A stretch of 64,000 nucleotides of DNA from SHVO01 sp041905525 (GTDB lineage Bacteria; Pseudomonadota; Alphaproteobacteria; Rhodospirillales; Rhodospirillaceae), in the NCBI GenBank assembly GCA_041905525.1, contig JAYRKY010000018.1:1-64000 (forward strand). The letters run 5' to 3'. The notes below the pieces were generated by a model, which saw only the letters and a program-made list of their open reading frames with translations, was not told where the DNA came from and ran no database searches. Of the stretch, positions 7,910 to 16,447 are shown piece after piece. Position numbers and translations under genes: made by a program. Positions within the stretch are counted from its first letter, which is position 1. Each line of letters begins with the position of its first letter.

Positions 7910-8701
7910 ATGCAATTCGAGACCATCATTTTCGAGATCAGCGATGGTATTGCGCGCCTGACGTTGAACAGGCCGGACCGGCTCAACAGCTTCACCGTGC
8001 AGATGCACAACGAAGTTGCCGCGGCTCTGACCGAAGTCGAAAACAACAAGGCCGCGCGTGTGCTGGTTCTCACCGGCGCGGGGCGGGGCTTTTGCGCGGG
8101 TCAGGATCTCAACGATCGCGCGGTCGCGCCGGGGGCCGAACCCGTTGACCTCGGGCATTCGGTGGAAACCTATTACGGCCCGTTGATCAAACGTTTGTCC
8201 GGTCTGCGCATGCCTGTGATCTGCGCCGTGAACGGCGTCGCCGCCGGCGCGGGCGCGAACATCGCCGTGGCCTGCGACATCGTGATCGCCGCGAAAAGCG
8301 CGAAGTTCATCGAGTCCTTCGCCAACATCGGCCTTATTCCCGATTCCGGCGGCACATGGCACCTGGCGCGTCACGTCGGCCAGGCGCGCGCGCTCGGCAT
8401 GGCGTTGACAGGCGAGCCGATCCCCGCCGAAACCGCGGCGGCCTGGGGCCTGATCTGGAAGTGCGTCGATGACGACAAGCTGGCCGAGGAAGTGAATGCG
8501 CTGGCCGGGAAATTCGCCCAGGGCCCGACTCGCGGCCTCGCAGCGACCAAGGCGGCGATCCGCGCAGCGTGGCTGAAGCCGCTCGATGTTGAACTCGACA
8601 TCGAACGCGATCTCATGCGTGAACTCGGCCGGAGCCATGACTATCTTGAAGGCGTCAGCGCCTTCATGGAAAAGCGTAAGCCTAAATTTACGGGCGCTTA
8701 G
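7910..8701 (+). CDS. paaG: PaaG, 1,2-epoxyphenylacetyl-CoA isomerase
   Basis: 263 residues of the crotonase family. Oxyanion-hole segments are AGQDLNDR (residues 63-70) and GVAAGAG (109-115). Asp145 in GLIPDSGGTW is at the position of the catalytic Asp typical of PaaG, where hydratases have other residues. PaaG turns the ring epoxide into oxepin-CoA and also shifts the double bond of 2,3-dehydroadipyl-CoA. It heads the plus-strand run paaG-paaZ-paaK-fused dehydrogenase and has a clear RBS (gaggagg). Confidence 0.94.
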   Translation: MQFETIIFEISDGIARLTLNRPDRLNSFTVQMHNEVAAALTEVENNKAARVLVLTGAGRGFCAGQDLNDRAVAPGAEPVDLGHSVETYYGPLIKRLSGLRMPVICAVNGVAAGAGANIAVACDIVIAAKSAKFIESFANIGLIPDSGGTWHLARHVGQARALGMALTGEPIPAETAAAWGLIWKCVDDDKLAEEVNALAGKFAQGPTRGLAATKAAIRAAWLKPLDVELDIERDLMRELGRSHDYLEGVSAFMEKRKPKFTGA

Positions 8702-8761
8702 CGTCCTGATTCGCGCGCCGTTGTTCGTGCGCGCTTAAACCTCAACTTTGGGATTCTGCAC

Positions 8762-10792
8762 ATGTCGATGATCCGTCTTCAGAACTATTCCGCGGACAAA
8801 TGGATCCTGGGCGAAGGCAAGATGTCGCCGATCTTCTCGGCGGTGACCGGCGAGCAAATGGCGGAGACCGGCTCGGGCGGGATCGACTTCAAGAAAATGA
8901 CCGACTACGCGCGCAAGGTCGGCGGCCCGGCGCTGCGCAAGATGACCTTCCATCAACGCGCCGTCGCCTTGAAGGCGCTCGCGAATGCCATCATGGCGCG
9001 CAAGGAAGAGCTTTATCAGCTTTCGTTCAATTCCGGCGCGACACGCACCGACAGCTGGATCGACATTGAAGGCGGCGCGGGCACTCTGTTCAGCTTCAGC
9101 TCGAAGGGGCGCCGCGAACTCCCCAACAGCAACATCCTGATGGACGGCGATCTTGAAGTGCTGGGCAAGGCCGGCACCTTCGTGGGTCAGCACGTCTACA
9201 CCTCGCTGCAAGGCGTCGCTGTTCACATCAATGCCTTCAATTTCCCGGTGTGGGGCATGCTCGAGAAGCTCGCGCCGACGCTACTTGCCGGTGTGCCGTG
9301 CATCGTGAAGCCGGGCACCGCCACGGCCTATCTGGCCGAGGCCGCCTTCCGCATCATGATCGAAGCGAATGTGCTGCCGCCGGGCGCCATTCAGTTCATC
9401 GCGGGATCGGCCGGCGATCTTCTGGATCATCTGACCTGTCAGGATGCCGTGTCCTTTACCGGCTCGGCGGGCACTTCGATGAAGCTGCAGGCGCACCCGG
9501 TCATCGCACGCGAGTCTGTGCGCTTCGTCGCCGAGCGTGATTCCCTGAACGCTTCGATCCTCGGGCCCGACGCCACTCCGGATACACCGGAGTTCGACCT
9601 TTTCGTGAAGGAGGTCGTGAAGGAAATGACGGTGAAGGCGGGCCAGAAGTGCACGGCGATCCGCCGCGCCATGGCGCCCGCGCATTTGATTGACGATGTG
9701 CAGAAGGCGATCGCCGCGCGCCTCGACAAGACCGTGATCGGCGATCCGCGTCTCGAAGGTGTGCGCATGGGCGCGCTCGCCAGCCAGGATCAGTTGAAAG
9801 ATGTGCGCGCGAAGGTTGCCGAACTTTCGCAGGTCGCGAAGGTCGTCTACGGCGATCCGAACAACGTCAAGGCGCAAGGCGAGGGGATCGCGAACGGCGC
9901 CTTTATTTCGCCGATTCTGCTGCGTACCGACGATCCGTGGAAGGCCGATGCCGTGCACGATGTGGAAGCGTTCGGCCCTGTTTCCACCATCATGCCGTAC
10001 AAGGATCTCGACGATGCGGTGGCCCTGGCCAACCGCGGTAAAGGCTCGCTTGCAATCTCAGTGTTCACGCACGATGCGTATATCGCGCGCGAGGCCGTGC
10101 TGGGCTCGGGCGCGTACCACGGGCGCATGGTCTTCATTGACCGCGACTGCGCGAAGGAATCGACCGGTCACGGCTCGCCGCTTCCCGTCCTCATCCACGG
10201 CGGCCCCGGCCGCGCCGGGGGCGGCGAAGAAATGGGCGGCATCCGCGGCATCAAACACTACATGCAGCGCACCGCGCTTCAGGGAAGTCCGACGCTTCTG
10301 TCCGGCGTCGTTGGAACCTATCTGCCGGGGGCGGCGCAGAAGCCGGCTGAACGTCATCCGTTCCGCCTCAAGTTCGGCGAACTGCCGATCGGCTACACCA
10401 TCAAGACGGATCCGCGCGTCGTCACGCTCGCGGACATCGAGCATTTTGCCGAATTCACCGGCGATAAATTCTACGCCCATATGGACGAAGAGGCGGCGAA
10501 GGCGAACCCGTTCTTCCCGGGACGCGTTGCTCACGGCTATCTCTTGCTCTCGTTCGCCGCCGGTCTCTTCGTCGATCCGGCGCCCGGGCCGGTGCTCGCC
10601 AACTACGGCTTGGACAATTTGCGCTTCGTGAAGCCGCTGGCCGCCGGTGAAAGCGTCCGTGTGACGCTGACGGTAAAGTCCAAAACCCCGCGCAAAGACG
10701 AATACGGCGAAGTGCGGTGGTACGTGCAACTCCACAATCAGGCCGATGAGTTGGTCGCGACCTACGACCTGCTCACCATGAATGCGATGTAG
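8762..10792 (+). CDS. paaZ: PaaZ, bifunctional oxepin-CoA hydrolase / aldehyde dehydrogenase
   Basis: 676 residues, the usual PaaZ length. The N-terminal ~520 residues are an aldehyde dehydrogenase with catalytic Cys297 (GQKC) and general base Glu258 (FVAERDS). The C-terminal ~150 residues are an (R)-specific hydratase (MaoC) domain with the Asp/His pair in FTGDKFYAHMD. The hydratase opens oxepin-CoA to an aldehyde and the dehydrogenase oxidises it to 3-oxo-5,6-dehydrosuberyl-CoA. Both active sites are intact, so no separate partner is required. It lies 60 bases after paaG. Confidence 0.96.
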   Translation: MSMIRLQNYSADKWILGEGKMSPIFSAVTGEQMAETGSGGIDFKKMTDYARKVGGPALRKMTFHQRAVALKALANAIMARKEELYQLSFNSGATRTDSWIDIEGGAGTLFSFSSKGRRELPNSNILMDGDLEVLGKAGTFVGQHVYTSLQGVAVHINAFNFPVWGMLEKLAPTLLAGVPCIVKPGTATAYLAEAAFRIMIEANVLPPGAIQFIAGSAGDLLDHLTCQDAVSFTGSAGTSMKLQAHPVIARESVRFVAERDSLNASILGPDATPDTPEFDLFVKEVVKEMTVKAGQKCTAIRRAMAPAHLIDDVQKAIAARLDKTVIGDPRLEGVRMGALASQDQLKDVRAKVAELSQVAKVVYGDPNNVKAQGEGIANGAFISPILLRTDDPWKADAVHDVEAFGPVSTIMPYKDLDDAVALANRGKGSLAISVFTHDAYIAREAVLGSGAYHGRMVFIDRDCAKESTGHGSPLPVLIHGGPGRAGGGEEMGGIRGIKHYMQRTALQGSPTLLSGVVGTYLPGAAQKPAERHPFRLKFGELPIGYTIKTDPRVVTLADIEHFAEFTGDKFYAHMDEEAAKANPFFPGRVAHGYLLLSFAAGLFVDPAPGPVLANYGLDNLRFVKPLAAGESVRVTLTVKSKTPRKDEYGEVRWYVQLHNQADELVATYDLLTMNAM

Positions 10793-10806
10793 AGAGCCGA
10801 GGGATC

Positions 10807-12087
10807 ATGCCCTTTGATCCCCCGGCGCTTTCGTTGCCTGATCTGCGCGCGCTCCAGTTCGAACGGCTGAAGCTGACGATCGCGCGGGCCTACGCCGGCA
10901 ACGCCGTTTATCGCGCCCGGTGGGATGCCGCGGGTGTCTCTCCGGCATCGCTCACGTCGCTGGACGATCTCGCGAAGTTTCCCTTCACAACGAAGGCCGA
11001 CCTGCGCGCGGCTTATCCGTTCGGGTTCTTCGCGGTTCCCCAGGAAAAGATCGCCCGTATTCACGCCTCGTCCGGGACTACCGGAAAACCGACCGTGGTC
11101 GGCTATACCTCACATGACATCGATGTTTGGGCCGAACTCGTCGCGCGCTCCCTCCGCGCGGCCGGCGGGCGACCGGGCATGAAGGTCCACGTCGCTTACG
11201 GCTACGGACTTTTCACGGGCGGTCTCGGTGCGCACTACGGCGCCGAGCGGCTCGGCTGCACGGTGATTCCCATCTCCGGCGGGCAGACCGAACGCCAAGT
11301 GCAACTCATCGCTGATTTCGCCCCGGACATCATCATGGTGACGCCGAGCTATATGCTCGCAATTCTCGACGAGTTCCGCCGCCAAGGTCTCGATCCGCAG
11401 GCCTCGTCCTTAAAGATCGGCCTGTTTGGCGCAGAGCCATGGACTGAAGGCATGCGGCGTGAGATCGAGGACGCCTTCGGCCTGACGGCAGTCGATATCT
11501 ATGGTCTTTCCGAGGTGATGGGCCCCGGTGTCGCGCAGGAGTTCGCCGATACCAAGGACGGGCCCACGATTTGGGAAGACCACTTCTATCCCGAAATTAT
11601 CGATCCCGAGACCGGCGCGGTGCTGCCCGACGGCGCGCAAGGCGAACTGGTCTTCACGTCCCTGACCAAGGAGGCAATGCCGGTGATCCGGTATCGCACG
11701 CGCGACCTGACGCGCCTCCTTCCAGGGCAGGGACGCGCGATGCGGCGCATGGACCGCATACGGGCGCGGACCGACGACATGCTCATTATCCGCGGGGTGA
11801 ACGTTTTCCCCAGCCAAATCGAGGAGCAGTTGTTGAAGTCGCCTCAACTCGCGCCACATTACGTCATCGATGTTGTCCGTAGCGGCCGCACCGATGCCAT
11901 GACCGTGGCAGTCGAACGGCGGGGCGATGTCGACGAAGCGCAAGGCGCCGCCGCCGCCGCGGCCTTTGTCGCGCGCGTGAAAGACATTATTGGCATCAGT
12001 ATCGCCGTCGATCTAAAACCCCCCGGCTCTCTCGACCGCTCGCAGGGCAAGGCAAAGCGGGTGATCGACCGGCGACCGAAGACTTAA
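10807..12087 (+). CDS. paaK: PaaK, phenylacetate-CoA ligase
   Basis: 426 residues of the acyl-adenylate-forming family. The nucleotide-binding motif SSGTTGKPTV is at residues 88-97, and YGLSEVMGPGV and RYRTRD are the typical downstream motifs. PaaK uses ATP to join phenylacetate and CoA, the entry step of the pathway, in the cytoplasm. It follows paaZ after 14 bases. The length is typical of PaaK (about 430) and shorter than general acyl-CoA synthetases. Confidence 0.96.
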   Translation: MPFDPPALSLPDLRALQFERLKLTIARAYAGNAVYRARWDAAGVSPASLTSLDDLAKFPFTTKADLRAAYPFGFFAVPQEKIARIHASSGTTGKPTVVGYTSHDIDVWAELVARSLRAAGGRPGMKVHVAYGYGLFTGGLGAHYGAERLGCTVIPISGGQTERQVQLIADFAPDIIMVTPSYMLAILDEFRRQGLDPQASSLKIGLFGAEPWTEGMRREIEDAFGLTAVDIYGLSEVMGPGVAQEFADTKDGPTIWEDHFYPEIIDPETGAVLPDGAQGELVFTSLTKEAMPVIRYRTRDLTRLLPGQGRAMRRMDRIRARTDDMLIIRGVNVFPSQIEEQLLKSPQLAPHYVIDVVRSGRTDAMTVAVERRGDVDEAQGAAAAAAFVARVKDIIGISIAVDLKPPGSLDRSQGKAKRVIDRRPKT

Positions 12088-12100
12088 GTTGGAGTACCCG

Positions 12101-14140
12101 ATGACCGTGACGCGCGAAATCCAGGGTGGCGTTCTTATCCTGTGGATCGACAACCCCCCTGTGAATGCCTTGTCCCAGGATGTGCGCACGGCGCTTCTGT
12201 CCGGGGTAACGGACGGTGCAAAGGACGGCAGCGTGCGCGGGATCGTGATTGCGTGCAAAGGGCGTACATTCATCGCCGGGGCCGACGTGAAGGAGTTCGG
12301 CGCGCCGCCGACCGAGCCTTTCCTGCCGGATGTCACCGCCGCCATCGAAAGCTCCCAGAAGACGGTCGTGGCCGCCATTCATGGGCAGGCCTTGGGCGGC
12401 GGACTTGAGATCGCGCTCGCCTGCCATTACCGCGTGGCAGCGAAGGGCGCGAAGCTCGGCCTCCCCGAAGTGACCTTGGGCCTCGTGCCCGGTGCGGGAG
12501 GGACCCAACGTCTGCCGCGTTTGATTGACCCAATCGCCGCTGCCGAGATGATCACCTCCGGGAAACCGATCGACGCTGCGAAAGCGCAGGCCAATGGGCT
12601 TATCGATGCTATCGCGGACGATGTTGTGGCCGAGGCGGTGCGTATCGCGGGCACGAAAGCCACGGAAGGCCGCCGGCTGTCGGAGCGCGCTTTCCAACTC
12701 GATGACGCAAAATTCGAAACACTGGCGGGCGTGACACGAAAACAAGCCAAAGGCGCCGCGGCCCCCGGCGCGGCGCTTGACCTTCTCCGCCGCACCGCCG
12801 GCAAGAATTTCGGCGAAGGGATGAAGGAAGAGCGCGCGCTTTTCCTGCAGCTGCGGTCCAGTGAAGAAGCCAAGGCGCTTCGCCATATTTTCTTTGCCGA
12901 ACGGGGTTCGGGCAAACTCCCGGACGATATTGCCGACGCGAAGCCCATCGATGTGAAGGTTGTCGGCATTATTGGGGCTGGCACCATGGGATGCGGCATC
13001 GCGATGACATTCCTGGATGCGGGAATGAAAGTGCGCATGCTGGAAATGACGGACGAAGCAATCGCGCGAGGCCTTGCGCGGATTCAGGCGAGCTATCAGG
13101 ACTCGTTGGCCAAAGGTCGCATCACCGAAGCACAGCGCGACGCACGTATCGCCGCATTGTCCGGCGGCACCGACTACGGCGCCCTGGCCGATTGCGATCT
13201 GATCATCGAAGCCGTCTTCGAATCGATGGATGTAAAGAAGACTGTTTTTGCGAAGCTAGATGAAGTGGCGAAACCGGGCGCCATTCTGGCCACGAACACC
13301 TCGTATCTGGATATCAATGAAATCGCGGCCTCCATCTCGCGGCCCGAGGCGGTCATCGGTCTTCACTATTTCAGCCCGGCGAACATCATGAAGTTGCTGG
13401 AGATCGTGCGCGCGAAGCGCACCGGTCCCGCCGCGCTTGCCACCGCTCTTGCCGTGGCGAAAGCCACAAACAAAATCCCCGTCGTCGCCGGCGTGTGTCC
13501 AGGGTTCATAGGTAATCGCATGCTGCGGGCCTATGTGCGTGAGTCGGGCTTGCTCTTGCTTGAAGGCGCAACGCCCGAGCAAGTGGATAAGGCGCTGGTC
13601 TCATTCGGGATGGCGATGGGTCCTTTCGCCGTCGCCGATCTGTCCGGAATCGACATCGGCTACAAAGCGCGCAAGGAAGCTGCCCCCGGCACATTCGAGC
13701 CGATGGCGACCCTTGTGCATGACCGGCTGGTCGAAGCGGGTCACCTTGGCCAGAAGTCGGGCTCCGGGTTCTACTCATATAAAGACGGTGTGAAGTCTCC
13801 TAACCCGGCCGCCCTGGCGCTTGTTGAGCAAGTCCGCCGGGAGAACGGCGGCACGCCGCGCGCCGTGTCCGACGCCGAGATCGTCGAACGGACGATGCTG
13901 GCACTGGTGAACGAAGGATACTGGATCGTCGAAGAGGGGATCGCGCGGCACATCGACGATATCGATGTGGCCTACGTCAACGGCTACGGGTTCCCCCGCA
14001 ATCGCGGCGGCCCCATGTGCTACGCGCGCTCCATCGGTCTCGCGAAGGTTCTCAAAGCCATCCAGGGATTTGGGCATGGACCGTTCGGGAAGTGGTGGCG
14101 TGTCTCCCCGGCGCTGTTGAACGCGGCAACCGCGAACTAA
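12101..14140 (+). CDS. fused enoyl-CoA hydratase / 3-hydroxyacyl-CoA dehydrogenase
   Basis: 679 residues from the ATG at 12101, chosen because GGAG sits 6 bases upstream; an in-frame TTG at 12089 is less likely. The N-terminal crotonase domain has both catalytic Glu residues, Glu103 (GGGLEIA) and Glu123 (LGLPEVTLG). The C-terminal dehydrogenase has the NAD-binding GAGTMG at 292-297 and HYFSPANIMKLLEI. It is a FadB/FadJ-type protein, cytoplasmic. It lies 13 bases after paaK, and no separate paaF or paaH is present here. It therefore probably hydrates 2,3-dehydroadipyl-CoA and oxidises 3-hydroxyadipyl-CoA. General fatty-acid oxidation is the alternative. Confidence 0.9.
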   Translation: MTVTREIQGGVLILWIDNPPVNALSQDVRTALLSGVTDGAKDGSVRGIVIACKGRTFIAGADVKEFGAPPTEPFLPDVTAAIESSQKTVVAAIHGQALGGGLEIALACHYRVAAKGAKLGLPEVTLGLVPGAGGTQRLPRLIDPIAAAEMITSGKPIDAAKAQANGLIDAIADDVVAEAVRIAGTKATEGRRLSERAFQLDDAKFETLAGVTRKQAKGAAAPGAALDLLRRTAGKNFGEGMKEERALFLQLRSSEEAKALRHIFFAERGSGKLPDDIADAKPIDVKVVGIIGAGTMGCGIAMTFLDAGMKVRMLEMTDEAIARGLARIQASYQDSLAKGRITEAQRDARIAALSGGTDYGALADCDLIIEAVFESMDVKKTVFAKLDEVAKPGAILATNTSYLDINEIAASISRPEAVIGLHYFSPANIMKLLEIVRAKRTGPAALATALAVAKATNKIPVVAGVCPGFIGNRMLRAYVRESGLLLLEGATPEQVDKALVSFGMAMGPFAVADLSGIDIGYKARKEAAPGTFEPMATLVHDRLVEAGHLGQKSGSGFYSYKDGVKSPNPAALALVEQVRRENGGTPRAVSDAEIVERTMLALVNEGYWIVEEGIARHIDDIDVAYVNGYGFPRNRGGPMCYARSIGLAKVLKAIQGFGHGPFGKWWRVSPALLNAATAN

Positions 14141-14156
14141 TTGTGCGCTGCACAAT
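14140..14156. repeat. perfect short inverted repeat
   Basis: ATTGTGC-GCT-GCACAAT, a perfect 7-base inverted repeat with a 3-base centre, directly at the stop codon of the fused dehydrogenase gene. There is no T-run after it, so it is a poor terminator. It could be an operator for the gene at 14343 or just a small hairpin. Confidence 0.35.
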
Positions 14157-14342
14157 GGGATGCGCGCCCCAAGTGGCACCCACATAAGCGTGGCTCTGCC
14201 CGGGAGGCGGGTATGAAATTCACGATTCCAAGGCCTTAATGCCTATCGTCGGATGTGTCTTTCGCTCCCGCCGCGCCGACAATTGATATATATTGCCGGA
14301 AAGAGATGCCGCTTTGCGCGGCAGCGAGAGGGAGGATTTTTG

Positions 14343-15467
14343 ATGAAGCGTGGTGTTATCACCAACGTCGCGGCGGTCGCAGTTGTCATGGGCATGTCCA
14401 CGGCTGCTTACGCCGTCGAAGTCGCGACCAAGACGCAGCCTACCTTGCGCAATGGGACCATCGGCTATGTGTTGACCAGCCGCAAATGGGCCGTCACCCA
14501 GTCGCCGGACGGCAAAGTGGAGTGCCCGAACGGCCTCAATGACGGCAATCGCGAGCAGTTCAAAATTCTCTATCCGGAAGACGCGCCGAAGAAGCACCTG
14601 CTTGCGGAAAGCCAGCTTGAGCGCGAAGGCCAGATTTGGCACCCGCAGAACACCGAAGAGCAGTTCGTCTTCCGTGAAGCCGGCGGTAAGGTCGCAGAGG
14701 GCATGGATCTCGACGGCAAGGTCGACGCCAACGACTTCACCAGCCCCGATGGCGTGAAGGGCGTCGACAATCAAATGCACCGCGCGCTTGGCTGTATCGC
14801 CGGCTGGCGCGGCCCGGACGGCGCCCAGATGCATTTCGAAAACGAGTACATGCGCCGCTACAATCAAAACCGCATGTTGATCGAGATCACCGGCGTCGAC
14901 GACCTCGTCAACGACCCCGATGTGACACTCACCACCTATCGTGGTCTCGACGAGTTGATGGGCGACGCTTCGGGCAGCGCCTACATCTCAGGCGGAACGC
15001 AACGAGTCGATATGCGCTGGGGTAAGCAGTTCATCCAGCAGTTCAAGGGCAAGATCGTCGACGGCGTGCTGACCACCGACAGCCACGACCTCATCATTCC
15101 CTATTCAATGACCTTCGACACCTCGACCATCATGCATATGCAGGATGTGCGCTTTAAGTTGAAGCTGACACCCGAAACCGCCGAAGGGATGTTCGCCGGC
15201 TACACCGATGTCGACGAATGGATTCGCCGGCTCACGATCAGCTGGAGCACGCACCATCTGAGCTACGGTCAGGTGTCCGCGCCGTCGCTCTATCGTGCGA
15301 TGCGCCGCCTCGCCGACGCGAAGCCCGACCCGAAGACCGGCGAAAATCGCGCCATTTCCGGCACGACCCTCGTTACGTTCCGGCAGGCCTATCTCGAGCA
15401 TCCGCCCGAGCATGTTGCCTCTACCGAAGGGTCCGCGCCCGAGGCTGTGGTTCCGGCGCGCCAGTAA
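14343..15467 (+). CDS. exported protein of unknown function
   Basis: 374 residues from ATG 14343, which has a gagggagga RBS; the longer frame upstream has none and would bury the signal peptide. Residues 1-22 form a Sec signal peptide ending AAYA, so the mature protein is probably periplasmic. I do not recognise the family. It is rich in charged residues, has only two Cys (in VECPNG and LGCIAG), and has conserved-looking segments such as QMHRALGCIAGW and TISWSTHHLSYG. It is alone between the paa cluster and a strong terminator. The C-terminal 20 residues look unstructured. Confidence 0.75.
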   Translation: MKRGVITNVAAVAVVMGMSTAAYAVEVATKTQPTLRNGTIGYVLTSRKWAVTQSPDGKVECPNGLNDGNREQFKILYPEDAPKKHLLAESQLEREGQIWHPQNTEEQFVFREAGGKVAEGMDLDGKVDANDFTSPDGVKGVDNQMHRALGCIAGWRGPDGAQMHFENEYMRRYNQNRMLIEITGVDDLVNDPDVTLTTYRGLDELMGDASGSAYISGGTQRVDMRWGKQFIQQFKGKIVDGVLTTDSHDLIIPYSMTFDTSTIMHMQDVRFKLKLTPETAEGMFAGYTDVDEWIRRLTISWSTHHLSYGQVSAPSLYRAMRRLADAKPDPKTGENRAISGTTLVTFRQAYLEHPPEHVASTEGSAPEAVVPARQ

Positions 15468-15481
15468 GGCATTCCGAAACG

Positions 15482-15515
15482 AAAAGGCGCGGCTTCATAA
15501 GCCGCGCCTTTTTTT
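15482..15515. terminator. strong bidirectional terminator
   Basis: A perfect 14-base stem (AAAAGGCGCGGCTT pairing with AAGCCGCGCCTTTT) with loop CAT, flanked by A and T runs. It lies between the convergent exported-protein gene and the SDR gene and can end both transcripts. Confidence 0.92.
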
Positions 15516-15529
15516 ATGCCGCGCGCTCT

Positions 15530-16264
15530 CTAGATGGAACGCTGCAGGCCGCCGTCGCAGGCGATGGCTTGCCCATTGATGTAAGCGGCTGCGTCCGAGG
15601 CCAGAAAGGCAGCGAGAGCACCCACCTCTTCCGGGCGGCCCAGGCGCCGCGCGGGAATCTGTTCGGCGAGTTTCGCCTGGTCGAACCCGACTTCCACGAT
15701 GCGCTCGGTCAGGACATATCCCGGCATCAACGCGTTCAGGGTCACGCCGTCAGCCGCTACGTCCTTGCTCAGCGTATTGATCAAACCGTGCAGCCCCGGA
15801 CGCATGACGTTGGAAATCGTCAGTACCGAGATCGGCTCGCGAGCGGTCACAGAAGTAATAATGATGATCCGCCCCCATTTCTGGGCGCGCATCGCCGGCA
15901 ATGCTTCGCGGATCGACTGAACAGCATTAATCACCAAGGCCTCGAACCCGGCTCGCCACGCTTTATCGTCCAGCACATCGAACGTGCCGGCTGGGGGGCC
16001 GGCGTTATTCACGACCATGATATCGACCCCGCCGAGGGCCGCACGTGCGTCTTGGACCACCTTCGTGCCCGCGCCTTCCGTCGAAAGGTTCGCAGGAATG
16101 GCCGCGACGCCGAGTTCGCGGGCCGTGTTGCGTAGACGCTCGCCCTCTCGGGCGCAGATCGCCACGGCCGCACCCTCCGCCGCCAGCACCGCTGCTACCG
16201 CGCGACCGAGGCCCCGCGACGCGCCCATCACAAGCGCGCGGCGATTCTTGAGTCCCAAGTCCAT
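15530..16264 (-). CDS. SDR-family oxidoreductase with atypical active site
   Basis: 244 residues. The ATG at 16264 is chosen because GGAGG lies 6 bases upstream; the frame continues further 5' but without SDR features. The cofactor motif GASRGLGRA is at residues 14-22 and NNAG at 86-89. Ser138 is at the catalytic Ser position, but where classical SDRs have YxxxK this protein has SNVMR (151-155). A subgroup of FabG-like SDRs shares this change. The C-terminal GQAIACDGG is typical. The substrate is unknown and it has no obvious operon partner. Confidence 0.85.
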   Translation of the reverse strand: MDLGLKNRRALVMGASRGLGRAVAAVLAAEGAAVAICAREGERLRNTARELGVAAIPANLSTEGAGTKVVQDARAALGGVDIMVVNNAGPPAGTFDVLDDKAWRAGFEALVINAVQSIREALPAMRAQKWGRIIIITSVTAREPISVLTISNVMRPGLHGLINTLSKDVAADGVTLNALMPGYVLTERIVEVGFDQAKLAEQIPARRLGRPEEVGALAAFLASDAAAYINGQAIACDGGLQRSI

Positions 16265-16447
16265 AACCATCCTCCAATCGTTGGGTGGGTGACTGATAGC
16301 ACGCGCGCCAAAGGCAAAAAAATAGCACTTGCGAATGTGAGCCGCCGATTCGGTGGGCCAGATTCCTGCCGTTTCCGGTGGTCTCCGATAAGCTAGTATT
16401 TCCTGTGCGCCGAGATACTCTCGGAAGCTACCGGACTCGGAGTAGTG

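Noticed and set aside
7738..8073. 111-codon minus-strand frame in the paaI-paaG spacer
   Set aside because: More than half is antisense to paaG and the rest covers the promoter region; no RBS or domain.
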